Origin: Ceratopteris richardii | Lineage: Eukaryota > Streptophyta > Polypodiopsida > Polypodiales > Pteridaceae | Assembly: GCA_020310875.1 (NCBI GenBank) | Contig: CM035416.1 | Span: forward strand, 71,749,983-71,813,982 | Direction of reading: 5' to 3' | Length of the DNA stretch: 64,000 bases | Part shown: piece after piece, positions 25,360 through 37,500 of the stretch | How positions within the stretch are numbered: the stretch's first letter is position 1 | How the letters are laid out: each line of letters opens with the position of its first letter | Translations under genes and position numbers: made by a program | The notes under the pieces: model-generated | Databases searched by the model: none | The model's input: only the letters and a program-made list of their open reading frames with translations | Told to the model about the DNA's origin: nothing

Positions 25360-28300
25360 ATGAACTTGAGATCTGGTAGACACTTAGGCAAGGATAAACA
25401 AAGCATTAGATCTTCTGAGGCTAGTGTCAACCATACATCCAAGTCTTGGGCACAACAACTAAGTGGTCATCTTTTACTAAGTTCAGACACAAGTGATTCA
25501 GAAATGTCTTTTAGTATGGGAAAACCTGCAGGTGGCTCAGGGACTGCCCATCTACAAACACCAGAAGGTCCCTATAAGACACAGTTGGAATATATTCGGA
25601 CCAACCAATTAGGTGCTCGCATCTATGAGGATGGTCTGAGGCGATCAGTGGTCCAACTCAAAAATCCAGATCAATCCTTTGGACTTGAACACCCGGTGGT
25701 CAAGTTCGAAGAGGGTTCATACATTGATAAGGAAGGAACCATGTATGTGGTCACCAACCTACCAGATAGGACTGATGAGTTTGGAAATGTCATTCCTGAG
25801 AATGAAATAGGAGACCTAGAACAAGGAAATGTAGGACAAGGACCCCAGACTCCTAGAGGTAAGTCAGTTTTGACCCGAGTGATCACTCCAGACTGGATCC
25901 CTCAAGACAACAAAAGCATAGAACTATTTTTGAATAGAGAAACAGAGGAAGCCTTTTGGAGATTCAAGCCAGATCAACCTAGCCAATTGGGCATAGTCAT
26001 TATCTACGAGTTCAAGGATCTAGAGATGCCAGGCAAAGTTGTTTACCTGGATAACACATCAGAGAAAATTTTCTTGGTAACAGAACATGATAGACATGCA
26101 TATACTTGGAAGAATGAATTGATTTTCCCCCCACCAAGATCCAATGTTTCCCATGGCCTCCAAGGAGTAGGATCATCCCACGCTCATGAAGCCCAGAGAG
26201 AAAGAACTAGAGAGAGACCTGAGGTAAGTTTTGCACACACCGTGGGCAGGAATAGATCAGGATTTGAAAATGAAAGACCTGAAAGAGAGAGACATCAAGC
26301 ACATAGGCAAAAAAGAGATGAACATGATTTTCCATTGCCTAGACCCCGAGAGCACCCAAGAACCCTTAGACCCACTCAAGTGATCAAGGCAATGAAGAAT
26401 TATTTTGACGGGTCAGGAGATCCTTATGATCATGTGGCCGAGTTCAAACAAGTGTTAAGAGCTGAATAGGTTGAGGACTTGTTCACCCAGTACGAGGCAT
26501 TTGGTTTGACTCTTAAGGGCACTGCCTTGGCTTGGTTTCAACCACTGAGTAGTCGCAACTATCACGATATAGGTCAACTGCTAGACGAATTCATTGTAGA
26601 ATTTTCCAAGAGTGGTATCAGGCATAACACATCGTCCCTGATCCACAGTTTCAAGCAGACACCCCAAGAAACAGTGCGACTAGCAGGTAGAAGGTTCAGA
26701 CAGTACCTAGAAAGATGCCCTGCTCCCGAGTTACCCACTCCAGCCAAACAAGTGGCTTTGTTCTTAGATGGCTTACTGAGCACAAAGTTAAGATCATATG
26801 TATATTTGAAAGAGCCTAGATCCATAGAAGAGTGCGTGCGGACGTGCATCGACATAGAAGATAACTTGGGTGAGGAGTTAGGATTGTCCAAACTCTACAA
26901 AGATTCGGATAGTTCTACTAGTCATACTTCAAAGATCTCCACAGAAATAGAAGAGATAGTTGAGCAAGTTGCCAAGAAGCTGGGAGTCCAAAATAAACAA
27001 ACACAGAGAGTCACTCCAGTGAATCGGTGTTATACTTGTGGGGGCGACCACATGGCTAATGTATACCCAATGCAAAACCAAAACATTAGAGAAAGGAATG
27101 CTCCATATTGCACTATTGAGAGAAAATACACAAACCACACGGCTCAAGATTGTCCCTACAATAGGCAGGCTGTTAGACAGAATTATCAGCAACCTTACCC
27201 ACAAGGTAGGTATCAGAATCAATACCAACAGCCATATTATAGACCACAACAGCAATATCAGGTACCATATAGGCCACAACCTGTCTTGGGAAACCAACCA
27301 CCAGCTCCAGCCAACGTGATTCCAGTCAAATATGCTGTGGGAGAAGAAAATCCAAATAGAGCATTGGTGCCACTAACCCCATTGATACCAGATAATGACT
27401 CTCATGCTCATTGTTCAGACTACTCCCATGAAGGTAGTCCACATGCTTATTACACAGAGTCACCTGAACATAGTGAGATTTACTCGTATCAATATGAGGT
27501 ACCACCTATGGAGCAAAATTGGGAGCCAGAATACTCCAATGTCATGTACACAAATCCTAACCCTAGGCCCCAGTTGAGACAAATGAGACCACAAGCCCCT
27601 AGAGGATCTTGTTTCAGATGTCAAGGTGACCATTTCATTCGTGACTGTCCCCACCCGCCATCTCCGAGTCAAGGACAGGCTATCACAATACAGGCTTTTT
27701 GTCCTCATTGCGGCAAAGACCATCTCCCCAGAGATTGTCCAAGAAACCCCTCCAGTGCACCCAAGATTACACCCATTAATGTGGTAGGCTTAGTGGCAGA
27801 TTCAAGTTCAAGTAGTAGCAATGTGGCTCCTATACAAGCTGTCACTAGAGCACAAGCCTTAAAACAGGATAAACCAGTAAAACAATCAGAGTCGAGTGAA
27901 TCGAGAGAGCCTAGTAAGAGGAAAACAAGAACATGGAAGGATACCAGAGAGAAGGCCAATCGCAAGTGGAATAAAAAGTTATCGGAACTAGAAGAAAGCT
28001 TAAAAGAAGCGAAAACAAAAATAGAAGACATTGCATCTCAAAGCCCCTCGCATGCCGAAACTCCATCCACCCCACCACCCATTGTAAATAGACCACAACC
28101 AGGGTCGGTTCTTGCAGATCCAACCCCAGAAGGCTTGGACATGATGTTCAAGGCCTACCAGGCTCGACTTCAAGAAGGGCCTACAGCTGCAAACCTAGAC
28201 AAGAGTTACCCTAGAGCGGACTTAGAGATTGAACGGATGAAAATGTGCATGAAAATGGTAGAACAAGCTCAAGCTATACTTGAGACTAGTCAAAAGTTCA

Positions 28301-31300
28301 ATCAGACAAACTCTGTCAAAGGGGATTTGCATTTCCAGGGCTTACTAGAACGATTAGAGCAGTTGGTAAACAAACCACAAGTTTCTTTACCTCCACAGAC
28401 TCAACCAGTTATTGAAAGAGGAAGCTCACCACCAATGGGAGCTTATGTTCCTAATTCCACGGATCCAAGAATACCTCCTTCAATTCAACAGTACTCTCAA
28501 GAGTTCTTGTGGGAAATACAAGAAGAGAAATGGGCCAAGGAGGAGGGTAATTCCCCTCCTATTCCTGAGATTGATGATCTTCATGATCAATTTCCCCAAG
28601 ACATTCCATCTATTTATGAGGATGAAGCAGAACAACAAGAAGATGAAAGATTAGATTTTGAATCTAATACCTTAGAAGAACTGCCTCAATTTCTAGGCCC
28701 ATGGGAATCTGAATCCCTCCAGATTAGAGCTCCCACAATACTGGTAAGAAATGAAGACTCAGTGGTCCCAAGGAATACTGATGTCGTGAAGAACACTAAG
28801 GTTCAATGTCACCTCTCTGTAGAAGAGCTGCTCAAAGCAAAACCTGAGCTATGGAATCATGTGAAGGATCAGGTCCCAGAACTTGAGTCCAATATGCCAA
28901 AAACAGGCTCTAAACAAAGGGTACCAGAGATACCTCTAGACAAAATAGGGGACATGTGTGAGGGTGAAGAAGGTAATACTTATCTTCCAATCACCTACCA
29001 AGGTTACACAACCAAAGCAATCATAGGTTCAGGTGCTGGTGTTGCTATTGCGACCACCTCCTTGTGGAAGCAATGGGGCAAGCCCACATTAAGACCAACT
29101 AGAATGAAGCTTCAAATGGCTGATGGTCATTTTGAAAGACCTCTAGGATTGCTAGAAGGGATCACTCTAACCACTTGTGGTGTAGAGTTTGAGCACACAT
29201 TTGCTATATGTGACTTTGAGAAAAATAATGTCTATGAGATGATCCTAGGAAGACCCTTTCTACGACAATTGCAAATAGTACAGGATTGGGGAACTAACTC
29301 CTTGTACTTACAGCACTTAGGGGTCACCACCAAGGTCAATTTGAAGGATTACACCTTCAGAGATGTACCACCCCTACAGTGGAATTCTATCCACAAAGCG
29401 AAAGAAGATTCCATCTCTGTGCATTCTGAAAGTTCACCTGATCCATCATGGCTGCATGAAGATACTCATTTGTGGATGTGCAAGGTCGCAAAGGAAGAGG
29501 AAAAACGTTTAAAGGCAAGAGAAGAAGGAACTTCGCTAGGAGAGAGACCAGTTAGAGACCCAGCCTACACACCGATGATCTTTCCAGATGAGGAGTTTGA
29601 GCCTCATGGCTGGCCAGAAATCTTAGCCACCATGGACATTGCTGTCAATGAGGAACAGTGGACACCTCATTGTGATGAGGAGGGTTATGATATCTCAGTG
29701 TTCATGTGTCAACCCTTGCTAGAAGAATGTGACCCTAGTGATGTCATAGAAGAAGAAGAGAATGACGATGATCTGGAGTCTATTGTGATGGATAGTTGCT
29801 TTAACTCAGAGCAGCACTATCTAGAAGATATAGGAGTGTTCACCCAGAAAGAAGAAGAACCTCTCACAAGTATTAAAACAGTAAACTCAAAGGATGAAAG
29901 TGAGAGTAGTCAAAAGAAAAAGAAAAGAAAAGCAGTGAAACAAGAAGAGGAGGAATCATTGTTTGAAGTACCAGAAAACTTCAAGAAATATGAAGTTGAT
30001 GACCGCAAAATTTTGGTACGAATGCCTAAGAGAGAGGCCATCATAGGAGAATCATATGATAATAAAGAAAAGACCAAGAAGATTGTAGTGACCATTGAAG
30101 AGAACGAAGAGAGATGCACATATATAGGAGATGACCTAAGTGCAAGAGAAGAAATGGAGCTCATAGCTCTATTAAGGGAATATAGGGATGTGTTTGCATG
30201 GCACTATAGAGACTTGAAAGGGGTAGATCCAAGAAATTGCTCTCATACTATCCCCATGACTGCTGATGCTAAGCCCACCAAACAGAAGCCCTACACATAT
30301 AATGATACCTATGCAGCCAAAATAAAAGAAGAAATTGATAGGTTGATTGAAGCTGGATTCATCTATGAGATTGAGCATACCGAATGGGTGTCCCCCATTG
30401 TTGTGGTACCCAAGAAGAACGGGAAGTTGCGAGTGTGTATTAACCTTAAAAAAGTTCATGCCGCTACGATTAGAGATAGTTATCCACTTCCAATCACAGA
30501 ACACCTATTGGAGCGTGTTGCAGGCAAGGAAGTTTATAGCTTCCTTGATGGATTTTCAGGTTACAATCAAGTAGCCATTGCCCCAGAAGATCAACACAAA
30601 ACAGCTTTTGCTACAGAGTGGGGAATCTTTGCATTTCGTGTGATGCCATTTGGGCTCACCAATGCACCTGCAACATTCCAAAGGCTCATGTGTCATGTCT
30701 TCAAAGAGTTCTTGCGAAAGAGCTTAGAGGTGTATGTGGATGATTTATGTGCTCATTCCCAAGAAAGAAGGTTTCACATCCCTGAGCTCAGACAAATCTT
30801 CAACAAGTGTAGAGAATATCGAGTGTGTCTGAATCGAGAAAAGTGTGTGTTTATGGTGCGTCAAGGTAAAATCTTAGGTCATATTGTTTCTAAGAATGGA
30901 ATCTCAACAGATGAAGATAAGGTACGAGCCATAGCGGAGCTACCAAGGCCAAGGAATATTAAAGAGGTACAAGCCTTTATGGGCCATTGCGGATACTACC
31001 GTAGGTTTATCCACATGTACGCGATCATAGCTAGACCCCTTTATGCCTTGTTGTCTAATTTTGCGTGGAATGACGAATGCGAGAATTCTTTCAACGAACT
31101 GAAGAAACGGTTGTGCACGGCACCAATACTCACCACTCCTGATTGGAATAAACCATTCCATGTCCATGTGGATGCATCCAATCATGCCATAGGATGTGTG
31201 CTAGCACAACCCACAAGTGAAGGAAACTTAGATTTGCCCATAGCATATGCTAGTAGACAGCTCACTGCAAGCTGAACGGAACTATACCACAACTGAGCGA

Positions 31301-32707
31301 GAGGGCTTAGGCATGGTATATGCTGTGAAGAAGTTTAGACACTATTTATTGGCCAACAAGTTCAAGTTTTTCACTGATCATCAAGCTTTGTTATATTTGG
31401 TCAATAAACCTTGCAATACTGGACGCTTAGTAAGGTGGTTCCTCTTACTAATGGAATATGACTTTGAAGTTGTTGTCAGGAAAGGTAGAACCCACCTTCG
31501 GGCAGATCACCTTTCTCGCATCACTTCAGGAGAGTCACCGCAAGGAGTGTCTGACGAATTACCCGATGCTTATCTGTTCAATTTAGAAGTTGTTCCTAAA
31601 TGGCCAAATAAGTTGGTACCAGTCCTAACCTTTGGCCCTGCAAATAAGAATGTGAAAACATCACAAGAAGAAATTGTAAAATCACAAAAATATCACATAT
31701 TAGCAGGAAGCATGTACAAACAAGATACTGAGGGTGTATTAGCTTGTTTTGTGGAGGATGATGAACATAGTAGTTGGTTGCAACAAGCCCATGAAGGAAT
31801 GCTAGGAAATCACTATTCTAAACAACAAACATTGCAGAATCTAAAGCGTTTAGGAGTGTATTGGCCTAGCATGGACAAAGAAATACATGAGTGGATTAAG
31901 ATTTGTCCAAGGTGCAGAGAGAGACCCCCAGTGGAGCATGCGACCCTTTATCAAGTGTCATTAATTCCAGATTGGAGTGCTCCATTGGTAGAGTTTATGA
32001 GATCGGGAAGATTACCCAAAGAGGCTAGTCTAGCAAGAAGACGAAGCATGGAGCAAGAGGCTCAAGGCTATGCCTTAGTAGGGGACAACCTATACCGAAG
32101 AGGCAAAGATGGTTACTTAAGACTATGCGTTCATGAATCAGACTATTTAAAGGTCTTAGAGACTGCACACAGCGGTGTTGCAGGTGGACATTTTGGTCCT
32201 GACCGAGTGATCAAGACCATTCTATTCTCAGGACTTTGGTGGCCCACTCTTCATATGGACGCACATACCTATGTGAAGAAATGTGACACATGCCAACGTG
32301 CACAATATCCAGTGAGAAAAGACGAGATGCCCTTGAGGCCAATGATGGGAGGACGTGCATTTTCGAAGTGGGGCATAGACTTCATAGGTCCTATTAACCC
32401 CCCAGCTAGAAACTCCCATGCAGAGTACATCATTGTAGCCACAGATTACCTTACAAAGTGGGTAGAAGTCAGAGCCACAACAAAGAATGATGCTCAGACT
32501 ACGGCTAAGTTCTTATTCGAGAATGTGTTCACAAGATATGGACTACCAATAGAGTTGGTGAGCGATAGAGGCACACACTTCTTGAATGAAGTCATTGAAA
32601 ATCTTCTCCAAGAATTCTTGGTGATACATAAGAAATCTGCCCCCTATCACCCACAAGCCAACGGACAAGCCGAGAGTACCAATAAGATCCTCTGTAACGT
32701 ATTGACA
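25360..32707 (+). other. Gypsy-C gag-pol region
   Basis: Coding region starting MNLRSGRHLG. Gag capsid-like domain at about 26390-26860 (the YFDGSGDPYDH and ALAWFQPL segments are typical). Three CCHC-type knuckle segments begin at 27028, 27610 and 27700. A Q/Y/P-rich linker and an acidic linker follow. A retropepsin-like domain lies at about 28975-29310 (ending LGRPFL). RT lies at about 30315-30800, with YVDD near 30733, and RNase H at about 31140-31520. Two zinc modules are at 31790-31915 and 32168-32293, then the integrase core from about 32355 with DFIGP, SDRG and PYHPQANGQAE. The plus-strand integrase stops at about 32707, where the inverted segment starts. Reading frames are long; this copy has about two breaks besides the inversion. 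Confidence 0.85.
31700..32300 (+). other. doubled integrase zinc module (Gypsy-C)
   Basis: Two complete H-x6-H-x30-C-x2-C modules stand in tandem: HEGMLGNH to CPRC (31790-31915) and HSGVAGGH to CDTC (32168-32293). Each is preceded by a similar LYRRG.DG-type strand (about 31710-31760 and 32090-32130), so the repeated unit is about 75 residues. Gypsy integrases normally carry one such module. The two copies have diverged strongly, so the duplication is old and kept. Confidence 0.8.
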
Positions 32708-32939
32708 CTGTGGCTACTTGATTCTTTGGAGAAGAAGAAAAATCCACCCGCCTTCGAACCTGGTCTTCCACGATTGACTCCTTCTGCATCATAAAGCTTT
32801 TGACACATACAACATCTTCTTTCATATGATTAGTCTTGGAAGAACTAAGAGAGTGTGTGGTGCCATGATTTAGGAGCATGCAGTTCTCTAATTCTAATGT
32901 AATGCATTGTTCATGTACCCAAACTTGAAGAATTTGACT

Positions 32940-33260
32940 TCTTAGGTTTAAGTTAACTGCATGGTCATAGATCCAATCTTGACCCAAGACAAGTGGTTCT
33001 GTAAGGTTCTCATCTTGACATACTAGCGCTTTGACTTTCATTGGAACATCTTGAAGGTAGATGGGAAGTTCCACCTCGCCCAAACAAGGGGTTTCCACAC
33101 CTCCCAATCCTATGAGATAAGCTTCTATGGGATTGATGTTCAACTGCAAGTCTTGGCAGTAGGAAAGTCTAACTGCACTACTTGCTGCACCTGAGTCAAT
33201 CAATGCTTTCACCGTCCTTGCACCCTTCCCTTGTCCTATCTCTATGGTCACAAAGGGTCT
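32940..33260 (-). other. second retropepsin-like domain (Gypsy-C)
   Basis: On the minus strand, TVKALIDSGA (DSGA at 33197-33186) is followed by YLIGLGG and LVLGQDWIYD (LGQDW at 32987-32973). This is the complete gypsy aspartic-protease pattern. A charged RVREEAQVEAKERIRR linker precedes it. The element also has the normal protease inside pol (28975-29310), so two protease-like domains belong to one element. The match with Gypsy-A shows that its native place is 3' of integrase. Confidence 0.75.
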
Positions 33261-33429
33261 TCGGTCAATGACCTGAGAAGTCGCTATGCCTGACTTTTGA
33301 CACATATCCATGTGATATTTTGGGGCTTTTGAGTTGACATCTAGGCCTAATCGCCTTAACTTATTTCGCCTAATACGCTCTTTGGCCTCTACCTGTGCTT
33401 CTTCTCTCACTCTTAACTCTTCTTCTTTT

Positions 33430-34507
33430 TGTGAAGAGAGATGGTGGATGCAATCCAAAGATGAGTAGGTGCCGCTACAACCAGCTTCACACCAGCCAAC
33501 TGAGACTTCAGAGTTGATTAGTAGACCCTTTGAGCTTCCTAAATCCACCAAAATATCAGCCAAGTACTTTGGAACATGTATCCCAAAAGTTTAAGTCAAG
33601 ACAGGCTAGTTGCGAAATGACTAGCTCCCAAAACTTGCTATTTTTGGACATACACCTGCTGGAAAAAATGAACAGTGCTCTCAACCTCGAAGGAATTAGA
33701 AAAATTCCTTTTGGGCATAGCAAATAGACTTAGCAAGCTTCCTATTCCAAGTTAAAACACTTCAAATGATGGACTGAGCACTGAGAACAAGTTTCATCAA
33801 GTTCTGGAACATTCCCACAATTCTCGGGGCTCTGCAGAGATAGACCAGTAAGCAGTAAAATGCAGATATCGCCAAAAATATAAATCCAATGACCTTGAAA
33901 ATTTATAGATAGAAATTAGACAGTGAGAGCTATCCAACGCACTTTAAAACACTGAAAAAGATTCAGTAAAACTCGAGATATGACCTTCTGAAGTTACTGC
34001 TCTGAGTCAGTATAGCAGAGAACAAAACAGAGAGGTAGATGATAATAAATGTATAGATTCACATATGATTACAACCACATTGGCAATGAATCTTTGCACA
34101 ATGGGAGTAGAATGATAGAGCTATGGAGTAAGCTCTTCAATCTCTACAAAATGACATGAAGTGGTCACGTACAAGGCTTGCTTATCGCCTCTTCCTTCTT
34201 GCTCCTTTTATAGCTATTCTTGGAGGGAGTTTTGAATTCGAATTCGAATGGCTCCACCTAAAAGTGATCCCCAAAGTTAGGAGAGATTCCCTCAGCTCAA
34301 AAATTCGTGATTTTGGTAGTTGGAGCCACGAATTTGCTTTTACATCATGCATGAGGTAAGCCATCCTTTTCCTTTTTTCTTTTTCCATTTACAAGAGATA
34401 AAATGTACTCTTTTACAAGAGGTGTTCACATGACTACTCATGTGACTTACAAATGAGGATAATATCAAGCATATCAAGCATGTAGGCTTGGGCAAAATGC
34501 ACCAACA
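33430..34507 (-). repeat. Copia-D 3' LTR
   Basis: 1,078 bp. On the minus strand it runs TGTTGGTGCATTTTGCCC to CTCTCTTCACA. A CTATAAAAGGAGC TATA box, read on the minus strand, is near 34203-34212. Confidence 0.95.
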
Positions 34508-34549
34508 GCTCCCCCTCAAGCCTAACATGCTTGGCCTCCAAATAAGTCT

Positions 34550-37500
34550 TCAATTGTCCTTGATTTCCTGCAAGCCAATCATCAACTTGAATCTACTTAA
34601 CTTCGTACCATCAAGAGCTTTCGTCAACATGTCTGCACATTGCATATCTGTAGAGACGTAGGATAGTTGAATATCCTTGCTCATTAGCTTCTCCCTTACA
34701 TAATGGTAGTGGACTTCAATATGCTTGGTTCTAGCATGGTATACCGGATTAGCTGCTAGATGTAGTGAGCTTGTGTTGTCACCAAAAATGTGAGGTGTTG
34801 AAGAATGAAGTCCAAGATCTGTGTACAAAGATTTTAACCACATGATTTCTTGAGTTGCATTAGCCAAACCTCTATATTCAGCTTCAGTAGAAGATAATGC
34901 CACGGTTGGTTGCTTCTTCGATGACCAAGAAATGATTTTTGAACCTGCAAATGATATATACCCTGATGTGCTTCTTCTATCATCTTTAGATCCGGCCCAA
35001 TCTGCATCTGAGTAGACCTTTAGCTCAATATCTGAAGTATATGAATAGAACAAACCTTCATTCATGGTCCCCTTTAGGTACTTGAGGACTCGCTTGGCCG
35101 CTTCCATATGTGGTCTTCTCGGCTTATGCATAAACTGACTCAATATGCTAACACTATAGCATATATCCACCCTTGTGAGTGTTGCATAGTTCAAACTTCC
35201 AACCAAGCTTTGATAGCTTGTGATGTCTTCAATTGGCTCTCCTTCATAAGCACTAAGCTTATGATTTTGCTCCATAGGTGTACCTGCACACTTGGTATTT
35301 TCCATCTTGAACTTGACGAGCATGCCATGGACATACTTCCTTTGTGTGATGTATATACCTGAATCTGTGTAGATCAACTCCAATCCAAGAAAATAAGTGA
35401 GTGGTCCGAGGTCACTTATTTTGAACTCCTCCTTCATTTGACTCTTTACCTGTTTGATTCCTTCAAGATCATTGCCTGTGATAATAATATCATCAACATA
35501 CACACATAAATAGATCACTTCAGATCCATTCCTCTTTATGAACAAAGAGGTATCCGCCTTGCTAGCTTTGAATCCTTGGTCCTGCAAATAAGTAACCAAT
35601 CTGAAATTCCAAGCTCTTGGAGCTTGCTTCAATCCATACAAAGCTTTCTTTAGTTTGCATACATAGTTAGGATGATGTGCATCCTCATATCCAGGAGGTT
35701 GTGCCATATACACTTCCTCAGAAATCCATCCATTCAAGAAAGCATTCTTTACATCAAGTTGATAAAGATTCCAATTTCTAGATGCAGCAAGACTAATGAG
35801 AACCCTAATTGTAGGCATTTTTGCAACAGGAGAGAAAGTCTCCTCATAATCAATACCATGGGTTTGAGCAAACCCTTTAGCAACTAACCTTGCTTTGTGT
35901 CTATTTATACTTCCATCTGGATTCCTCTTGATTTTGTATATCCATCGAGATCCGATTATCTTCATAGATGGCTTGTTAGGTACAAGCTCCCAAGTGTCAT
36001 TCTCCTTCAAGGCTTCCATTTCTTCATCCATTGCATCTCTCCAAGCTTTCTTGCTTTGTGCTTCTTCGAATGTGGTAGGTTCTTCATTGGTTGAATCCTT
36101 TGCAATGTAGATTGAGTGCTTGGTGACCAAAGAAGTATCATAACCAAACCTCTCTGGTTTCTTCTTCTCCCTCGAAGACCTTCTAAGTGGTTGATGTGAG
36201 CTCTCGGGTCCATATGTAGCATCCTGCATCTTTGCTTTACCTTTGTTCTTCCATAGCTTTAGTCTTTCCAAGTCTTCTAGGTCAATCTCCGAATCACTTT
36301 CTTCAATCTGCTTTGGCTCCTTCGGTTGAAGTGAGGGAAAGTCTTCATCCAAGTCATACGGCAGCTTCACTTTCCTGTCATCATCAAACCATGATTTGTT
36401 TTCATCAAAAATTACATCTCTACTCACAGAAAATCCTTTATTGGTTGGATTGTACAATCTATATCCTTTTTGGTTTTGATCATAACCAATGAATACACAC
36501 TTCTCTGCCTTGGGATCCAATTTCCCTCTTACTTGAGAAGGAATGTGAGCATAGGCTAAGCATCCAAAGATTTTACAATGCTCTAGACTAGGTCTTCTTC
36601 CATTCCACACTTCATATGGAGTGGTTCCATCTAGTGACTTAGATGGAAGTCTATTTATGAGATATGTGGCTGTCGACACAGCCTCTGCCCATAGGTAGTT
36701 CGGCAATCCCTTTTCGTTGAGCATGGACCTTGCAGCTTCGACGATAGCTCTATTCCTCCTCTCTGCTACACCATTGAGTTCAGGTGTATACCTTGTAGTG
36801 ACTTCCCTTTTAATGCCTCTTTCATGCAAGAAGGCATCAAATTCAGAAGAGAAGTATTCTCCTCCACCATCTGATCTGAGTCTTTTCAAAGTCCTACCTG
36901 TTTGATTTTCAACAAGAGAAATATACTTCTTAAAGCAATTAAACACTTCATCCTTGTGCTTCATGAAAAACAGAATGGTCCACCTGCTACAATCATCTAT
37001 GAAAGACACATAATATCTTGAGCCTGATATAGATGGCTCCTTACTTGGACCCCACACATCCGTGTGCACTAGATCCAAAGGATTTTGATACATATATCCT
37101 TTCTTATTGAAAGGTTGTCTATGAGCCTTGCCGAGTTGACAAGCTTCACACTTATAAATCATGTGTTGCCTTGTGATATTAGGCAAACCAAGTACACTTT
37201 GGTCCCTGCAAATCTGTTTGAGTGTCCTCTCACCAATGTGAGCAAGCCTTTTGTGCCATATCTCCAACTCTGTTAGAGTTTGAGATCCATAGCTAAACAA
37301 AGCTATGTTCTTTGTATCTTCCACTTCAAAAGTGAAAAGCCTTCCTGTCTTTTCTCCTTTGGCAATCCTTCGAAAGCCTTGCCTTGGGTCTTCAACATAT
37401 GCTCCAAATCGATTGAATCTAACCTGCAATCCTTTTTCAACAATCTGTCCAACACTTATTAAATTTTTGGTAATTGTAGGGACATACAAGACTTTGCTTA

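Noticed and set aside
32592-33563. A single 323-residue host protease gene on the minus strand
   Set aside because: Its first part is Copia-D LTR and its last part crosses into plus-strand integrase; only the middle is a real domain and it belongs to Gypsy-C.
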